Assembly (NCBI RefSeq): GCF_032854445.1
Contig: NC_088305.1
Location: 12,219,606 to 12,283,605, forward strand
Direction: 5' to 3'
DNA: 64,000 nt
DNA from: Liolophura sinensis
Lineage: Eukaryota > Mollusca > Polyplacophora > Chitonida > Chitonidae
Part shown: piece by piece, positions 1 to 11,699 of the stretch
How the letters are laid out: each line of letters begins with the position of its first letter
Numbering within the stretch: the first letter of the stretch is position 1
Translations under genes and position numbers: made by a program
Notes under the pieces: generated by a model
Database searches by the model: none
The model's input: the letters and a program-made list of their open reading frames with translations, nothing else
Told to the model about the DNA's origin: nothing

Positions 1-950
1 GACAGCATACACACATACAGCATCAGTATAGCCATGGACAGCACACACACATACAGCATCAGTATGACCATGAACAGCACACACACATACAGCATCAGTA
101 TAGCCATGGACAGCACACACACATACAGCATCAGTACAGCCATGGACAGCATACACACATACAGCATCAGTATGACCATGGACAGCATACACATATACAG
201 CATCAGTATGACCATGAACAGCATACACACATACAGCATCAGTATGACCATGGACAGCACACACACCTACAGCATCAGTATGACCATGGACAGCACACAC
301 ACATACAGCATCAGTATGACCATGGACAGCATACACACATACAGCATCAGTATGACCATGAACAGCATACACACATACAGCATCAGTATGACCATGGACA
401 GCACACACACATACAGCATCAGTACGACCATGGACAGCAAACACAAATACAGCATCAGTATAGCCATGGACAGCATACACACATATAGCATCAGTACGAC
501 CATGGACAGCAAACACAAATACAGCATCAGTATAGCCATGGACAGCATACACACATATAGCATCAGTATGACCATGGACAGCATACACACATACAGCATC
601 AGTATGACCATGGACAGCACACACACATACAGCATCAGTATAGCCATGGACAGCACACACACATATAGCATCAGTATGACCATGGAAAGCATACACACAT
701 ACAGCATCAGTATGACCATGGACAGAACACACACATATAGCATCAGTATGACCATGGACAGCAAACACACATACAGCATCAGTATGACCATGGACAGCAC
801 ACACATACAGCATCAGTACGACCATGGACAGAACACACACATATAGCATCAGTATGACCATGGACAGCATACACACATACAGCGTCAGTCACCACGGACA
901 GCTGAAAGCATACGCACATACAATATCAGTAACCATGGACAACTAAAAGC
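1..950. repeat. 36-bp minisatellite array
   Basis: About 25 head-to-tail copies of a 36 bp unit containing CATGGACAGCACACACAC and TACAGCATCAGTATGAC. The array already runs at base 1, so it continues outside the window, and it decays after about 870. Because 36 is a multiple of three, both strands show long open frames (a 12-residue period beginning MDS and ending SISMT). I see no splice signals or non-repeat coding sequence, so I read this as a minisatellite rather than a protein gene. Confidence 0.93.
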
Positions 951-960
951 ACACGCACAT

Positions 961-1484
961 AAAGTGAATCTACAAAATTCTGTGTTTGTGAAAGGGATTG
1001 AGTCAATGTCACAGGTATCCTAGCAAAAGGGAGGCAGTATGTTTTTTAACACATGATGTACAGTTAGTGTGAAGCAGGAAGCCAATGTCCCGTCAACGAT
1101 GTCATAGTGATATGCTGGGAAACGATGGTTTGATGTCAATAAAATGGCGTTTAGGTCCTCAGGCATTTGACAGGCCCCAGGATAACAAACAAAGCCATCT
1201 TAGGCTGAAGTCAACATTTTAATCGCTAAATTTGACATGTTCCTTTCTGTTATTTCAGCTAACAACCTGCGCCAGTATTTACGTCGACAAGCAATATTTT
1301 GACTTATATTCTGTTATATCAGAAATTTGAGAATGCTTCGGAATTTTGATTTAAGTCTAAGACTGCTCAGTGATCCCAGGACCAGGGTCCCATCATGACA
1401 AGCAACCACATAAACCACGTGGTCACAACACAACCCTTACATGTACATGGACGTATATGTGAACACTGGAGAAGCACTACAACA
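961..1484. other. Unassigned intergenic stretch
   Basis: No coding region, RNA gene or repeat that I recognise between the end of the 36 bp array and the next dispersed repeat. Confidence 0.5.
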
Positions 1485-1722
1485 TGAGTGAGCGAGTGAG
1501 TGCTTGGGGTTTAACGTCGCACTTAACAATTTTTCAGTCATATGACGACGAAGGAATCCTTAGTGTAATGCGCCCCCTTGCTGCAGGATGGATTTCCACC
1601 GCTCTTTTATCTAGTGCTGCTTCACTAAGATGCCTTACCAAAGACAAGTAAGCCGCCCTACCCGAGTCATAATACTGATACGAGTAAACCAGTCGTTGCA
1701 CTATCCCCTTCATGCTGAACAA
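1485..1722 (-). repeat. Dispersed repeat family B (SINE-like), GAGT-tailed
   Basis: It starts with a GAGTGAGCGAGTGAGTGCTTGG run followed by TTTAACGTCGCACTTAACA, and ends in CCCCTTCATGCTGAAC. The same sequence occurs at 49655-49870 and, in the opposite orientation and longer, at 41385-41733. Taking the tandem GAGT/CACT run as the 3' end, this copy lies on the minus strand. An apparent 63-codon frame here is part of the repeat. Confidence 0.8.
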
Positions 1723-1960
1723 CATGTACGTGCAGACTGTATTAGGTGTATTGATATCTCGACACTACTGCATTGGAAAGAACAACTGCTGATGCCTATA
1801 TAGGATAATACAGTGTACAATATATATACTGTGATAACTGGGTGTTGGCCAGATAATGACAGGGGACAGTAGGTGTGTCACCTCAATGCATTGACTATCT
1901 CTACACAAGCTTCATAGTATGATACACATCCATGTGCATTATGTGTGGGGAAAAAATTTG

Positions 1961-1961
1961 A

Positions 1962-2023
<62 letters not shown>
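1961..2023. repeat. (TA)n microsatellite
   Basis: Uninterrupted TA dinucleotides over about 60 bp. Confidence 0.97.
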
Positions 2024-2029
<6 letters not shown>

Positions 2030-2276
2030 CTAAAATTCTTGAAGTGGTCACACATCCTATTTTAGATACCCTTAAATGGCAAAATCTTGTTTCCTATTCA
2101 GGAAACCCTAAAAAAATGTATTATTAGACAAATTCAGGATCATATAATTTTATCAAATGTTACCAGCACACCCAACTTGGAAAATGTTCTTTAAATCGTG
2201 CATTTCTGCGAATAAAAATGAATTTTCTATATGCATGCTTGTATAAATAAATCTCAACAGGTAAAAATGAACTTAC

Positions 2277-2311
2277 TAATGCCCATATTCTTTGCATAGT
2301 TCACCAGATAC
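2277..2311 (-). other. Candidate 35-bp internal exon
   Basis: On the minus strand a pyrimidine-rich TTTTTTGCAG acceptor is followed by 35 bases and then a strong GTAAGTTC donor. One frame reads YLVNYAKNMGI without a stop. The product is not recognised and no partner exon in compatible phase could be established nearby. It may belong to a minus-strand gene whose other exons are outside or unseen, or be chance. Confidence 0.3.
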
Positions 2312-2467
2312 CTGCAAAAAACAAAACAAAAACATAATGGGTCAGCATAGAAGGCATGGTTAAAATATGGTAGAAGTATTTAATACTCAGAAACATTGTC
2401 ATAAATGTCAGATAAATTATCAGGCATAGGTATTTATTCATGTATTTGCTTGTTTTACATTGTAGTA

Positions 2468-2590
2468 TTAGATTATTTCATTTTACAACAGTTGCCAACA
2501 TTGCGGTGGGAGGAACTCGAGGGGTGGGGGGAGCCCTGACCATCTGCAGCTTGCTGGCAGACCTTCCAGTGTGAACTGGATGTTTGGAAG
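2468..2590 (-). repeat. SINE family A fragment
   Basis: Decayed piece of the dispersed tRNA-derived SINE, matching its body ('GGTGGGAGGAA', 'TTGCTGGCAGACCTTCC'). A poly-C run follows at about 2643-2658. Confidence 0.65.
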
Positions 2591-2936
2591 AGGCTCCTGA
2601 GTTATTGTGCCACACTGTCACTCTAACAACTCGCTAAGGGACGCCCCCCCCCCCCCCCTTCCTCCCCAGCCTAATTAAGGTATTAAGACTACGTGTACAT
2701 TAACAGACATCTAATGACTACACTGCAAACTTACCTGTTCCATCATTTACACAGACATGCCAGCCATCAATGACTCATGTACATGTACATGTATACTCTT
2801 CAATTTTATATAATCTCTTTATTAAAGAGTTACCTTTCGAAATACAGGTAAATTACTAATGAATGACAGCAAATAAAATCTTGCAAAACTATCATGTATG
2901 CTTATGCAAAGCTCATACCTTGTACATACCTGCGTC

Positions 2937-3196
2937 CTTTATTTATTTATTTAATTGGTGTTTTACACCATACTCAAGGATATTTTACCTACACAATGGC
3001 GACCAGCATTATGGTGGGTGGAAACAGGCAGAGCCTGCAGGAAACACACACCCATCCGAAGGTTGCTGCCACATACGGCCAGAAAAGAAGCCAGTATGAG
3101 CTAAACTTGAAACTCATAGAAACCGCATTGGTGATAGGCACCTAGGTCATTGCATCATGATGGTGTGCTAAACCCCTAAGCTACAGAGGCCCCTCC
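2937..3196 (-). repeat. SINE family A, near full length
   Basis: Reverse orientation: ATTTATTTATTT tail complement, 'TTGGTGTTTTACACCATACTC', body, then the tRNA-like head ending AGCTACAGAGGCCCCTC. It is diverged from the cleaner copy at 50147-50417. Short open frames here are spurious. Confidence 0.85.
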
Positions 3197-3437
3197 ATTA
3201 TTTTGTATACAATGTAAGTGTTCATTCGTACACATGTAACATACATGTATACATACAATATATATGTATGTATAACATTATAATGGCAATATAGTAGCAG
3301 CTTGCAGATTGTCTATTGCTGTTTCTCTAAACCCAGATGGCCATTAAAGTGGTACAGTGAAATGTTATATTTTATGTGGTGTTTAGTAAAACGGTTTGAA
3401 TGATTTTCTCATGTACCGTAGTTATAAACTGACTGTT

Positions 3438-5535
3438 AGCCCTATTGTATGCATTGAAGCCCCTCATTGCAGTAGAAAACTTGTATGTTTGAAGCCTATG
3501 AAGCCCCTACTACTGGCCTCGACAGAAGCAGAAAAGTTGTGTGTTTGTGAAGTGCCTATGAAGCCCCTACTATCAACCACAACAGAAGCAGAAAAGTTGT
3601 GTGTTTGTGCAATACCTATGAAGCCCCTACTACTGGCCTCAACAGAAGAAGAAAAGTTGTGTGTTTGTTAAGTGCCTATGAAGCCCCTACTACTGGCCTC
3701 AACAGAAGCAGAAAAGTTGTGTGTTTGTCAAGTGCCTATGAAGCCCCTACTATCAACCACAACAGAAGCAGAAAAGTTGTGTGTTTGTGCAATACCTATG
3801 AAGCCCCTACTACTGGCCTCAACAGAAGAAGAAAAGTTGTGTGTTTGTTAAGTGCCTATGAAGCCCCTACTACTGGCCTCAACAGAAGCAGAAAAGTTGT
3901 GTGTTTGTCAAGTGCCTATGAAGCCCCTACTATCAACCACAACAGAAGCAGAAAAGTTGTGTGTTTGTGCAATACCTATGAAGCCCCTACTACTGGCCTC
4001 AACAGAAGAAGAAAAGTTGTGTGTTTGTTAAGTGCCTCTGAAGCCCCTACTACTGGCCTCAACAGAAGCAGAAAAGCTGTGTGTTTGTGCAATACCTATG
4101 AAGCCCCTACTACTGGCCTCAACAGAAGCAGAAAAGTTGTGTGTTTGTGCAATGCCTATGAAGCCGCTAATACTGGCCTCAACAGAAGCCAAAAAGTTGT
4201 GTTTGTTATGTGCCTCTGAAGCCCCTACTACTGGCCTCAACAGAAGCAGAAAAGTTGTGTGTTTGTGCAATGCCTATGAAGCCGCTACTACTGGCCTCAA
4301 CAGAAGCCAAAAGTTGTGTTTGTTATGTGCCTCTGAAGCCCCTACTACTGGCCTCAACAGAAGCAGAAAAGTTGTGTGTTTGTGCAATACCTATGAAGCC
4401 CCTACTACTGGCCTCAACAGAAGCAGAAAAGTTGTGTGTTTGTGCAATGTATATGAAGCCGCTACTATCAACCACAACAGAAGCAGAAAAGTTGTGTGTT
4501 TGTGCAATACCTATGAAGCCCCTACTACTGGCCTCAACAGAAGCAGAAAAGTTGTGTGTTTGTTAAGTGCCTATGAAGCCCCTACTACTGGCCTCGACAG
4601 AAGCAGAAAAGTTGTGTGTTTGTGAAGTGCCTATGAAGCCCCTACTATCAACCACAACAGAAGCAGAAAAGTTGTGTGTTTGTGCAATACCTATGAAGCC
4701 CCTACTACTGGCCTCAACAGAAGCAGAAAAGTTGTGTGTTTGTTAAGTGCCTATGAAGCCCCTACTACTGGCCTCAACAGAAGCAGAAAAGTTGTGTGTT
4801 TGTCAAGTGCCTATGAAGCCCCTACTATCAACCACAACAGAAGCAGAAAAGTTGTGTGTTTGTGCAATACCTATGAAGCCCCTACTACTGGCCTCAACAG
4901 AAGAAGAAAAGTTGTGTGTTTGTTAAGTGCCTCTGAAGCCCCTACTACTGGCCTCAACAGAAGCAGAAAAGTTGTGTGTTTGTGCAATACCTATGAAGCC
5001 CCTACTACTGGCCTCAACAGAAGCAGAAAAGTTGTGTGTTTGTGCAATGCCTATGAAGCCGCTAATACTGGCCTCAACAGAAGCCAAAAAGTTGTGTTTG
5101 TTATGTGCCTCTGAAGCCCCTACTACTGGCCTCAACAGAAGCAGAAAAGTTGTGTGTTTGTGCAATGCCTATGAAGCCGCTACTACTGGCCTCAACAGAA
5201 GCCAAAAAGTTGTGTTTGTTATGTGCCTCTGAAGCCCCTACTACTGGCCTCAACAGAAGCAGAAAAGTTGTGTGTTTGTGCAATACCTATGAAGCCCCTA
5301 CTACTGGCCTCAACAGAAGCAGAAAAGTTGTGTGTTTGTGCAATGTATATGAAGCCGCTACTACTGGCCTCAACAGAAGCAAAAAAATTGTGTGTTGGTT
5401 AAGTGCCTATGAAGCCTCTGCTACTGGCTTCAACAAATGCAGAGAAACTGTCTGTTTGTTAAGTGCCTATGGAGACCCTGCTACTGGCCTCCACAGAAGT
5501 AGAAGAAATGTGTGTTTGCGAACTGCCTGATTGAA
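3438..5535. repeat. 60-bp satellite with 180-bp higher-order structure
   Basis: About 35 copies of a 60 bp unit built on CCTATGAAGCCCCTACTACT and AGAAAAGTTGTGTGTTTGT. Units differ at a few diagnostic sites (TATCAACCAC versus TACTGGCCTC; AGAAGAAG versus AGAAGCAG) that recur every 180 bp, for example at 3571, 3751 and 3931. Shorter units marked 'TTGTTATGTGCCTCTG' occur near 4200 and 5100. A block from about 3960 recurs 895 bp downstream. Open frames across the array follow from the unit length being a multiple of three. The ends degrade from about 5400. Confidence 0.95.
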
Positions 5536-5544
5536 GCCCATCAT

Positions 5545-7140
5545 ATCAGGTTGAGTGAAGCCCCTATGGAGCACATCTGAAGTAGGGGGCTTCAGCTGGA
5601 GTAGGTACTCTTTCTGGCTGGTTTACAGCCTTCTACTTTGAATACTGTGATTTTGTAACTTCACGAATATTACACTATGTACCTTTTAAAACACTGACTT
5701 TAATTCCATTGCTACTTTTAGTTTTAGTTCTAGGCATCAATTTATATTCATAATGCTTAATAACAATCTTAACGATAAGTGTCCTTGTTCTAACCAAAGC
5801 TTAAATGTAGAGATCATGAATTTGAACATTAGAACCTTATAATATAAGTTATATGAATGAGGACGTCTCATATAAACTGTTAACTACACAGACATGTACA
5901 GGTATGACTGGTAATTAATTGAATAAGCTTACCTGGCCTCTAATATGATGATCCAAGTCCTCCGTCAACATTGTAAGCCACATTCAGTGGTGTGACAGAG
6001 TTCTACACTAGTGTTAATCAAGGGCTTGACAGTAAATACATGTGCATGCACACATACATGTAGCCAACAGAAGCTGTTAAAATCAAAGTACAGTCACCCA
6101 CACAAAAACAAGCTACATATATATGCCTGCCTCGATCCAGCCGCAAAGTTTTAGCTTGAAAGACAAGATGTACCCACAAACGTGGTGACCAGGTCTTATG
6201 CAAGTAACTGCTAATGGGCAATGGTCTATGAGTGTTGAAATGTGTTCAAAATGAAACATTACAGTGACAACGCCCGACAGCTGCATGGAGCACAACAACA
6301 TTAAGCATCCCCCATCCCTGTGAATCAATAACAGATGACAGCCCAGTCACCATAGGATTAACATGATTAAGGTTACCTGTAGTCCATCACCCCCCTCCCT
6401 CCCCGCTTCCACGTGCGCATACAGGTAACCATGGAGACGTCACAAATTTGCGCACTTCGCAATTTGCAGAGGCATTTCACCCACAGCATGTTGTTGGGAT
6501 ATCAAAGGCAGACGGCATGGTACCTAATGTCAGGACATCTACAACGTGCTAAGTCAGGTGTTCAGAGACCCAGGTACTTTAACAGCTGAGTAACTTCCAA
6601 GGCCAGGCTATCATGATTTACCTATCATATTTATTTTTATATTTCATTTAGGATTTAGTGGTGTCCTTGAGGCTGAGTTTTTATTTAATGAGATGTGAAT
6701 AATCTATCCCAGTTTTTCTGTAACCAATACATTGCAACATTCTGAGAGAACTACATGTACGTGGTGTAGAGAAAATAATCTGCACAGTTTTATGAAGTTT
6801 GCATCTTTATAGTGACACAAACAAATCATATTAGGTGTCATTTTCACAAATGCAATAATTATAAATTGGACTGAAAATAGTGGTTTAGTGGTTGAAAAGG
6901 TTTACAGTATTATACTGCATTTGATACTCAAATTGGCATCTTGGGATATACAAGACAAACTCAATGAACTTTCTAAGAACCAATTAACACTGAAAATTTG
7001 GATCCTAGCATATAACTTAAAAATGCCTTTATTTTAACTCTTTTGACCTATACATGTATGCAGCTTTAGAATCGATCCACTCTTAAAATATTTCTCCTTT
7101 TAGGTTTACACGTAACATACTGCTCGCTAATCTGGTTAAC
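5545..7140. other. Unassigned intergenic stretch
   Basis: No gene recognised. A purine/pyrimidine-skewed segment (CACCCCCCTCCCTCCCCG) lies near 6388-6405. At 5566-5601 an imperfect inverted copy of the satellite motif TGAAGCCCCTA marks the array edge. Confidence 0.5.
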
Positions 7141-7144
7141 TGTG

Positions 7145-7650
7145 AATTGGTGTCACGGCAGCCGATTGGTCCCTGATCTATGAGCTTGTTGCTTCATTGC
7201 AGTTGATTGGTCCCTGATCTATGAGCTTGTTGCTTCATTGCAACTGATTGGTCCCTGATCTATGAGCTCTTTGCTTCACTGCAGCCAACTGGTCCCTGAT
7301 CTATGAGCTTGTTGCTTCACTGCAGCCAAGTGGTCCCTGATCTATGAGCTTGTTGCTTCACTGCAACTGATTGGTCCCTGATCTATGAGCTCTTTGCTTC
7401 ACTGCAGCCAACTGGTCCCTGATCTATGAGCTTGTTGCTTCACTGCAGCCAAGTGTTCCCTGATCTATGAGCTTGTTGCTTCACTGCAACTCATTGTTCC
7501 CTGATCTATGAACTTGCTTCTTCACTGCAGCTGATTGTTCCCTGATCTATGAGCTTGCTTCTTCACTGCAGCTGATTGTTCCCTGATCTATGAGCTTGTT
7601 TCTTCACTGCAGCTGATTGGTCCCTGATCTATGAGCTTGTTGCTTGAATC
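7145..7650. repeat. 41-bp tandem array
   Basis: About twelve copies of a 41 bp unit containing TCCCTGATCTATGAGCTTG and TTGCTTCACTGCA. Three unit subtypes recur in order every 123 bp (the 'GAGCTCTTTGC' subtype at about 7264 and 7387). Confidence 0.93.
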
Positions 7651-8131
7651 CAGTTCTTCTAAAAATATGCAGCCAATTAGAAACCAGTAGGAGCTGGGTG
7701 TGAACATGCGATCCTCAAAGTGAAAGGTTGAAGCTTCATGTCTTCCAATCCAATATGCTAACTTGGCTAAAAATGACTTGACGAAATGTACTGCTCATGG
7801 CACATGGTTAATTTCACGTGACGGGTGCCACATTTAGAATGATATTTTACTCATTCAGGTATCAAATATACCGTTAAAAACTTTCAAAGGCATTTCTTTT
7901 CTTAAAATGGCCATCCTAGGGAATATATTAAGCGACAAAGTTAATACATCAACCCATCACCATAGAAGCTAATTTGCATAGTGCAAAGGGTGTTACACCC
8001 ATAAATCACAGCTGACAATTAAGACTGAACCTTAATTCTGTAGCCGAATACTAGTTGAGTGAATACTGTTTATGAATCAATACAGTCTTTGAGATACAGA
8101 GATCGTATGTGGAATCAACGCTTAATCAGCA

Positions 8132-8190
8132 TGACAGGTGTTACAGGGTTCTGTGACAGGTGTTACAGGGTTCTGTGACAGGTGCTACAT
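8132..8190. repeat. Short tandem repeat, about 2.5 copies
   Basis: TGACAGGTGTTACAGGGTTC repeated, last copy truncated. Confidence 0.8.
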
Positions 8191-8324
8191 GCTTGAAACT
8201 CTGCCATTCAAGTTATTTTAAAAGTAAACAATAACAACCAAAGAGCACATATACAGATGTAATCAATTTTTTTAATGAATGTGCCTTATAAAATTTTTAG
8301 TCTGAGTGATGATAATGGTAGACT

Positions 8325-9267
8325 GAAATCTTCCATCATTTCACAGTGTCTGTCATACATGTACCCTGTGTGTGAATCTGGGTTAGGGAGCAAGCCGACT
8401 GACTGGTTGCATCATTTCACTGTGTCTGTCATACATGTACCCTGTGTGAGAAGCTGGGTTATGGGACATGCCAATTGACTGGTTGCATCATTTCACTGTG
8501 TCTGTCATACATGTGCCCTGTGTGTAAAGCTGGGTTACAGGACATGCCAATTGACTGGTTGCATCATTTCACTGTGTCTGTCATACATGTACCCTGTGTG
8601 TGAAGCTGGGTTACGGGACATGCCGATTGACTGGTTGCATCATTTCACCGTGTCTGTCATACATGTACCCTGTGTGTGAATCTGGGTTACGGGACATGCC
8701 GATTGACTGGTTGCATCGCTTCACTGTGTCTGTCATGGATGTACCCTATGTGTTAAGCTGGGTTATGGGACATGCCAATTGACTGGTTGCATCATTTCAC
8801 TGTGTCTGTCATACATGTGCCCTGTGTGTAAAGCTGGGTTACAGGACATGCCAATTGACTGGTTGCATCATTTCACCGTGTCTGTCATACATGTACCCTG
8901 TGTGTGAATCTGGGTTACGGGACATGCCGATTGACTGGTTGCATCGCTTCACTGTGTCTGTCATACATGTACCCTGTGTGTGAATCTGGGTTATGGGACA
9001 TGCCGATTGACTGGTTGCATCGCTTCACTGTGTCTGTCATGGATGTACCCTATGTGTTAAGCTGGGTTATGGGACATGCCAATTGACTGGTTGCATCATT
9101 TCACTGTGTCTGTCATACATGTGCCCTGTGTGTAAAGCTGGGTTACAGGACATGCCAATTGACTGGTTGCATCATTTCACTGTGTCTGTCATACATGTAC
9201 CCTGTGTGTGAATCTGGGTTACGGGACATGCCGATTGACTGGTTGCATCATTTCACTGTGTCTGTAA
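8325..9267. repeat. 76-bp tandem array with 304-bp higher-order unit
   Basis: About twelve copies of a 76 bp unit (TTTCACTGTGTCTGTCATAC, CATGTACCCTGTGTG, GACATGCCGATTGACTGG). Variants such as 'CATGGATGTACCCTATGTG' recur 304 bp apart (near 8735 and 9039), that is four monomers. Open frames of about 60 codons within it are a by-product. Confidence 0.94.
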
Positions 9268-10432
9268 GTTTTCAGATATTGACTAAATATTAAAATGGAA
9301 TTCTGATGAAATCTCACAAGATGTAAAGGTTTAGCATTAGGATAGCCTGTCACTTTAAACCATATTAGCAAGGATCTCTTGATTATTGTTTACATTCATG
9401 GTTACAGTACATACATGTGTACACCAATGCATACATGTATCTGATGAAAAAGAAAACAGGTACTTTGTGGACATATGCGGAAGGTAGACAAATTATTTAT
9501 ATTCTGACATCAGTTCATATCTACTGAGTACACTTGTGTCAAATGAAGTAATTCAGTGTACAGCCACATGCCTTTTCACAATCTATTACCCCGGATCGCA
9601 AAATCCTGTGGCAAATGCCACTTTTTACAAGGTCATATATATAGCCGTTGTGGGATGAGAGGACACAAGGAGACAGTTGGTGGTGTCAGGCTGCCAATGA
9701 ATGCTTGGCACCCGTCCCAGCTGCTGGCATAGAAAGGTTTTGAGGCTGAACCTACACGTACGTCAAGATTTTAATGGCTGCTTTCTCCCAGTCATGAGTG
9801 TATAGTACATGTATATATACATATATATAGGACATAAATGTATACATATATACTGTATATGTGTAGAATACTGTGCATTAATTATAAATCACTAACTAGT
9901 GCAGGCAATGTGTCAGTAGTTGAGACCAATCACCAATGTCCCCAATAAAGCCTGGAGGATCCTAAAGGATGCCACTCCCCACACGTACACGTAGATGTGA
10001 TGTAGTGGCTACAGGACAATATACGATGGCCATACAGATTCTCTGATGTGAAAACATGACAGATCACAGAGACACATCACAAAGAGCTATATATGTATGA
10101 AGCTCTTCCACTTGATGAATATCAGAAAACCAATGAGAGTCCGGAAATTTTATCAAAATCAACATGATTATCATTAGGCCAGATAAAAAAAAAAAAACGG
10201 TGCCAAAAATCTCATTCCAAAAGACAGAGATATTATAAACACAAAATGTGTATATAATGTTTCACTATAGAACAAATTAAGTTTAAAAATTAGTTCTATA
10301 AATATTTCCTATAAGACAACATAAATCTACTCTTCAGTTGAATAAATTAATCCTTGGCAGTCTAAAAAACCTCTTTGAAGATCCTCGATTTTTTAATGAT
10401 TTTTTTACCATGTTCATGACCTCTTACAATTA
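9268..10432. other. Unassigned intergenic stretch
   Basis: AT-rich DNA with short TATATA/CATATA runs near 9810-9860. No gene or named repeat seen. Confidence 0.5.
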
Positions 10433-11038
10433 AGCCCTGTCAAGACTACCCAACATCACTCAACTTTTGTTGACTCAACAAGAGTCAACTTGAAGTTGAG
10501 TAAACAAGTTGACCCATTTTGAGTAGCCTGAATGGGTTTTTCAACTCCGTCCGACTCAACATCATCCAACTCTGCTGAATCGAAAATGTGCATGTGTATT
10601 TTTTGTCAACAAGTTGAGTCAAATTGAGTGAATGTAGCCAATCAGTGGGCTTGTAGAAAAAATGTGACGGTTTTAAGGCAAGTGACCTGGGCAAAATGGC
10701 GGCGCCAAAGGCAAAAGAGAGAAACTGGTCTCACAATGAGATAGTTTCATTGATACAGGATATCAATGATATAGCCATGGCAATAAGTGCAGCCGAAAAA
10801 TCCACCACGTGAGTTTTCCACCTGCTTGTCATTGTGTCTCATGCACTGGAGAGGAACATGGAAATTTCCCTCAAACCTATCTCCAGTTTGGTAAAAGAAA
10901 AACGCAGCTCAACATGGTTCAACACACGACAACAGTGTTGGACAATGTTGATCTATCTCTTTTGTTGGATGGATGGGACACTCAACTTTCTGTTGAGTCA
11001 ACAAAAGTTGAACAATGTTGGATAGTCTGGGTGGGGCT
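10433..11038 (+). mobile_element. Non-autonomous PIF/Harbinger-like element
   Basis: The element is 606 bp with imperfect inverted termini of about 50 bp. The left end reads AGCCCTGTCAAGACTACCCA and the complement of the right end reads AGCCCCACCCAGACTATCCA; both continue into TTCAACTTTTGTTGACTCAA. It is flanked on both sides by TTA (10430-10432 and 11039-11041), the 3-bp target duplication typical of PIF/Harbinger transposons. Internally a plus-strand frame starting at an ATG near 10694 (MAAPKAKERNWSHNEI) resembles the N-terminus of a Myb/SANT-like domain, the second protein of Harbinger elements. It stops after about 37 codons and no DDE nuclease is present. Confidence 0.72.
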
Positions 11039-11328
11039 TTAATGCCCCCTGTTAACCTTCCTCGCCATCTGCCATCTGTACTAGTACATGTCATCACCAT
11101 GAACACACCCTTTAATACTTCTCTAGATACCACAAAATGCACTTTGCTACTTGTACATGTACCATACAGTTAGCAATAAGTAATGCTACTGACATACTTA
11201 GGTTAAACAATAAACACCATGTATTAAATATACTTACATGTATACAGTTCCATAATCAGACATTTTCAATTACTATTATGTCATTGTGCATGGGCTGTGA
11301 ATTAATTCAATGAGCTGTCTAACTGTAT

Positions 11329-11339
11329 ACAAAACAGCT

Positions 11340-11375
<36 letters not shown>

Positions 11376-11449
11376 ATGTACAGTAGGCCCATGTATGTAT
11401 GGCTGCCTGGGTTATTACAGGGTAGATGTACAAAACAGCTACACACACA

Positions 11450-11490
<41 letters not shown>

Positions 11491-11551
11491 GTACAGTAGG
11501 CCCATGTATGTATGGCTGCCTGGGTTATTACGGGGTAGATGTACAAAACAG

Positions 11552-11615
<64 letters not shown>

Positions 11616-11690
11616 ACATATGTGTGTGTACAGTAGGCCCATGTATGTATGGATGCCTGGGTTATTATGGGGTAGATGTACGTCAGACAT
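11329..11690. repeat. Triplicated ~100-bp unit around (CA)n
   Basis: Three copies of TACAAAACAGCTACACACAC, a variable CA run, TATATGTACAGTAGGCCCAT, then GTATGTATGGCTGCCTGGGT. The CA tract grows from copy to copy, being longest in the third (about 11552-11612). Confidence 0.92.
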
Positions 11691-11699
11691 AAGATAACG

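Noticed and set aside
34-846. 270-codon frame with 12-residue repeats as a repeat protein gene
   Set aside because: The opposite strand is equally open, the unit is a multiple of three, and there is no non-repetitive coding sequence or splice signal.
2735-2800. Minus-strand exon ending ACAG|GTAAGT at about 2734
   Set aside because: A good donor but no convincing acceptor, and its open frame is incompatible in phase with the candidate exon at 2277-2311.
3396-5530. Several 80-206 codon frames on both strands
   Set aside because: All are by-products of the 60 bp satellite; frames change where unit length deviates from 60.
1-5535. CRISPR-like array
   Set aside because: Units are contiguous or variant monomers without unique spacers, in a eukaryotic setting.
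5934-6005. Minus-strand exon ending in CAG|GTAAGC near 5933
   Set aside because: The attractive reading NVAYNVDGGLGSSY ends at TAG just before the donor, the other open frame gives no recognisable peptide, and no acceptor is clear.
11310-11692. His/Thr-rich and Cys/Val-rich frames
   Set aside because: Pure translation of CA/TG microsatellite.
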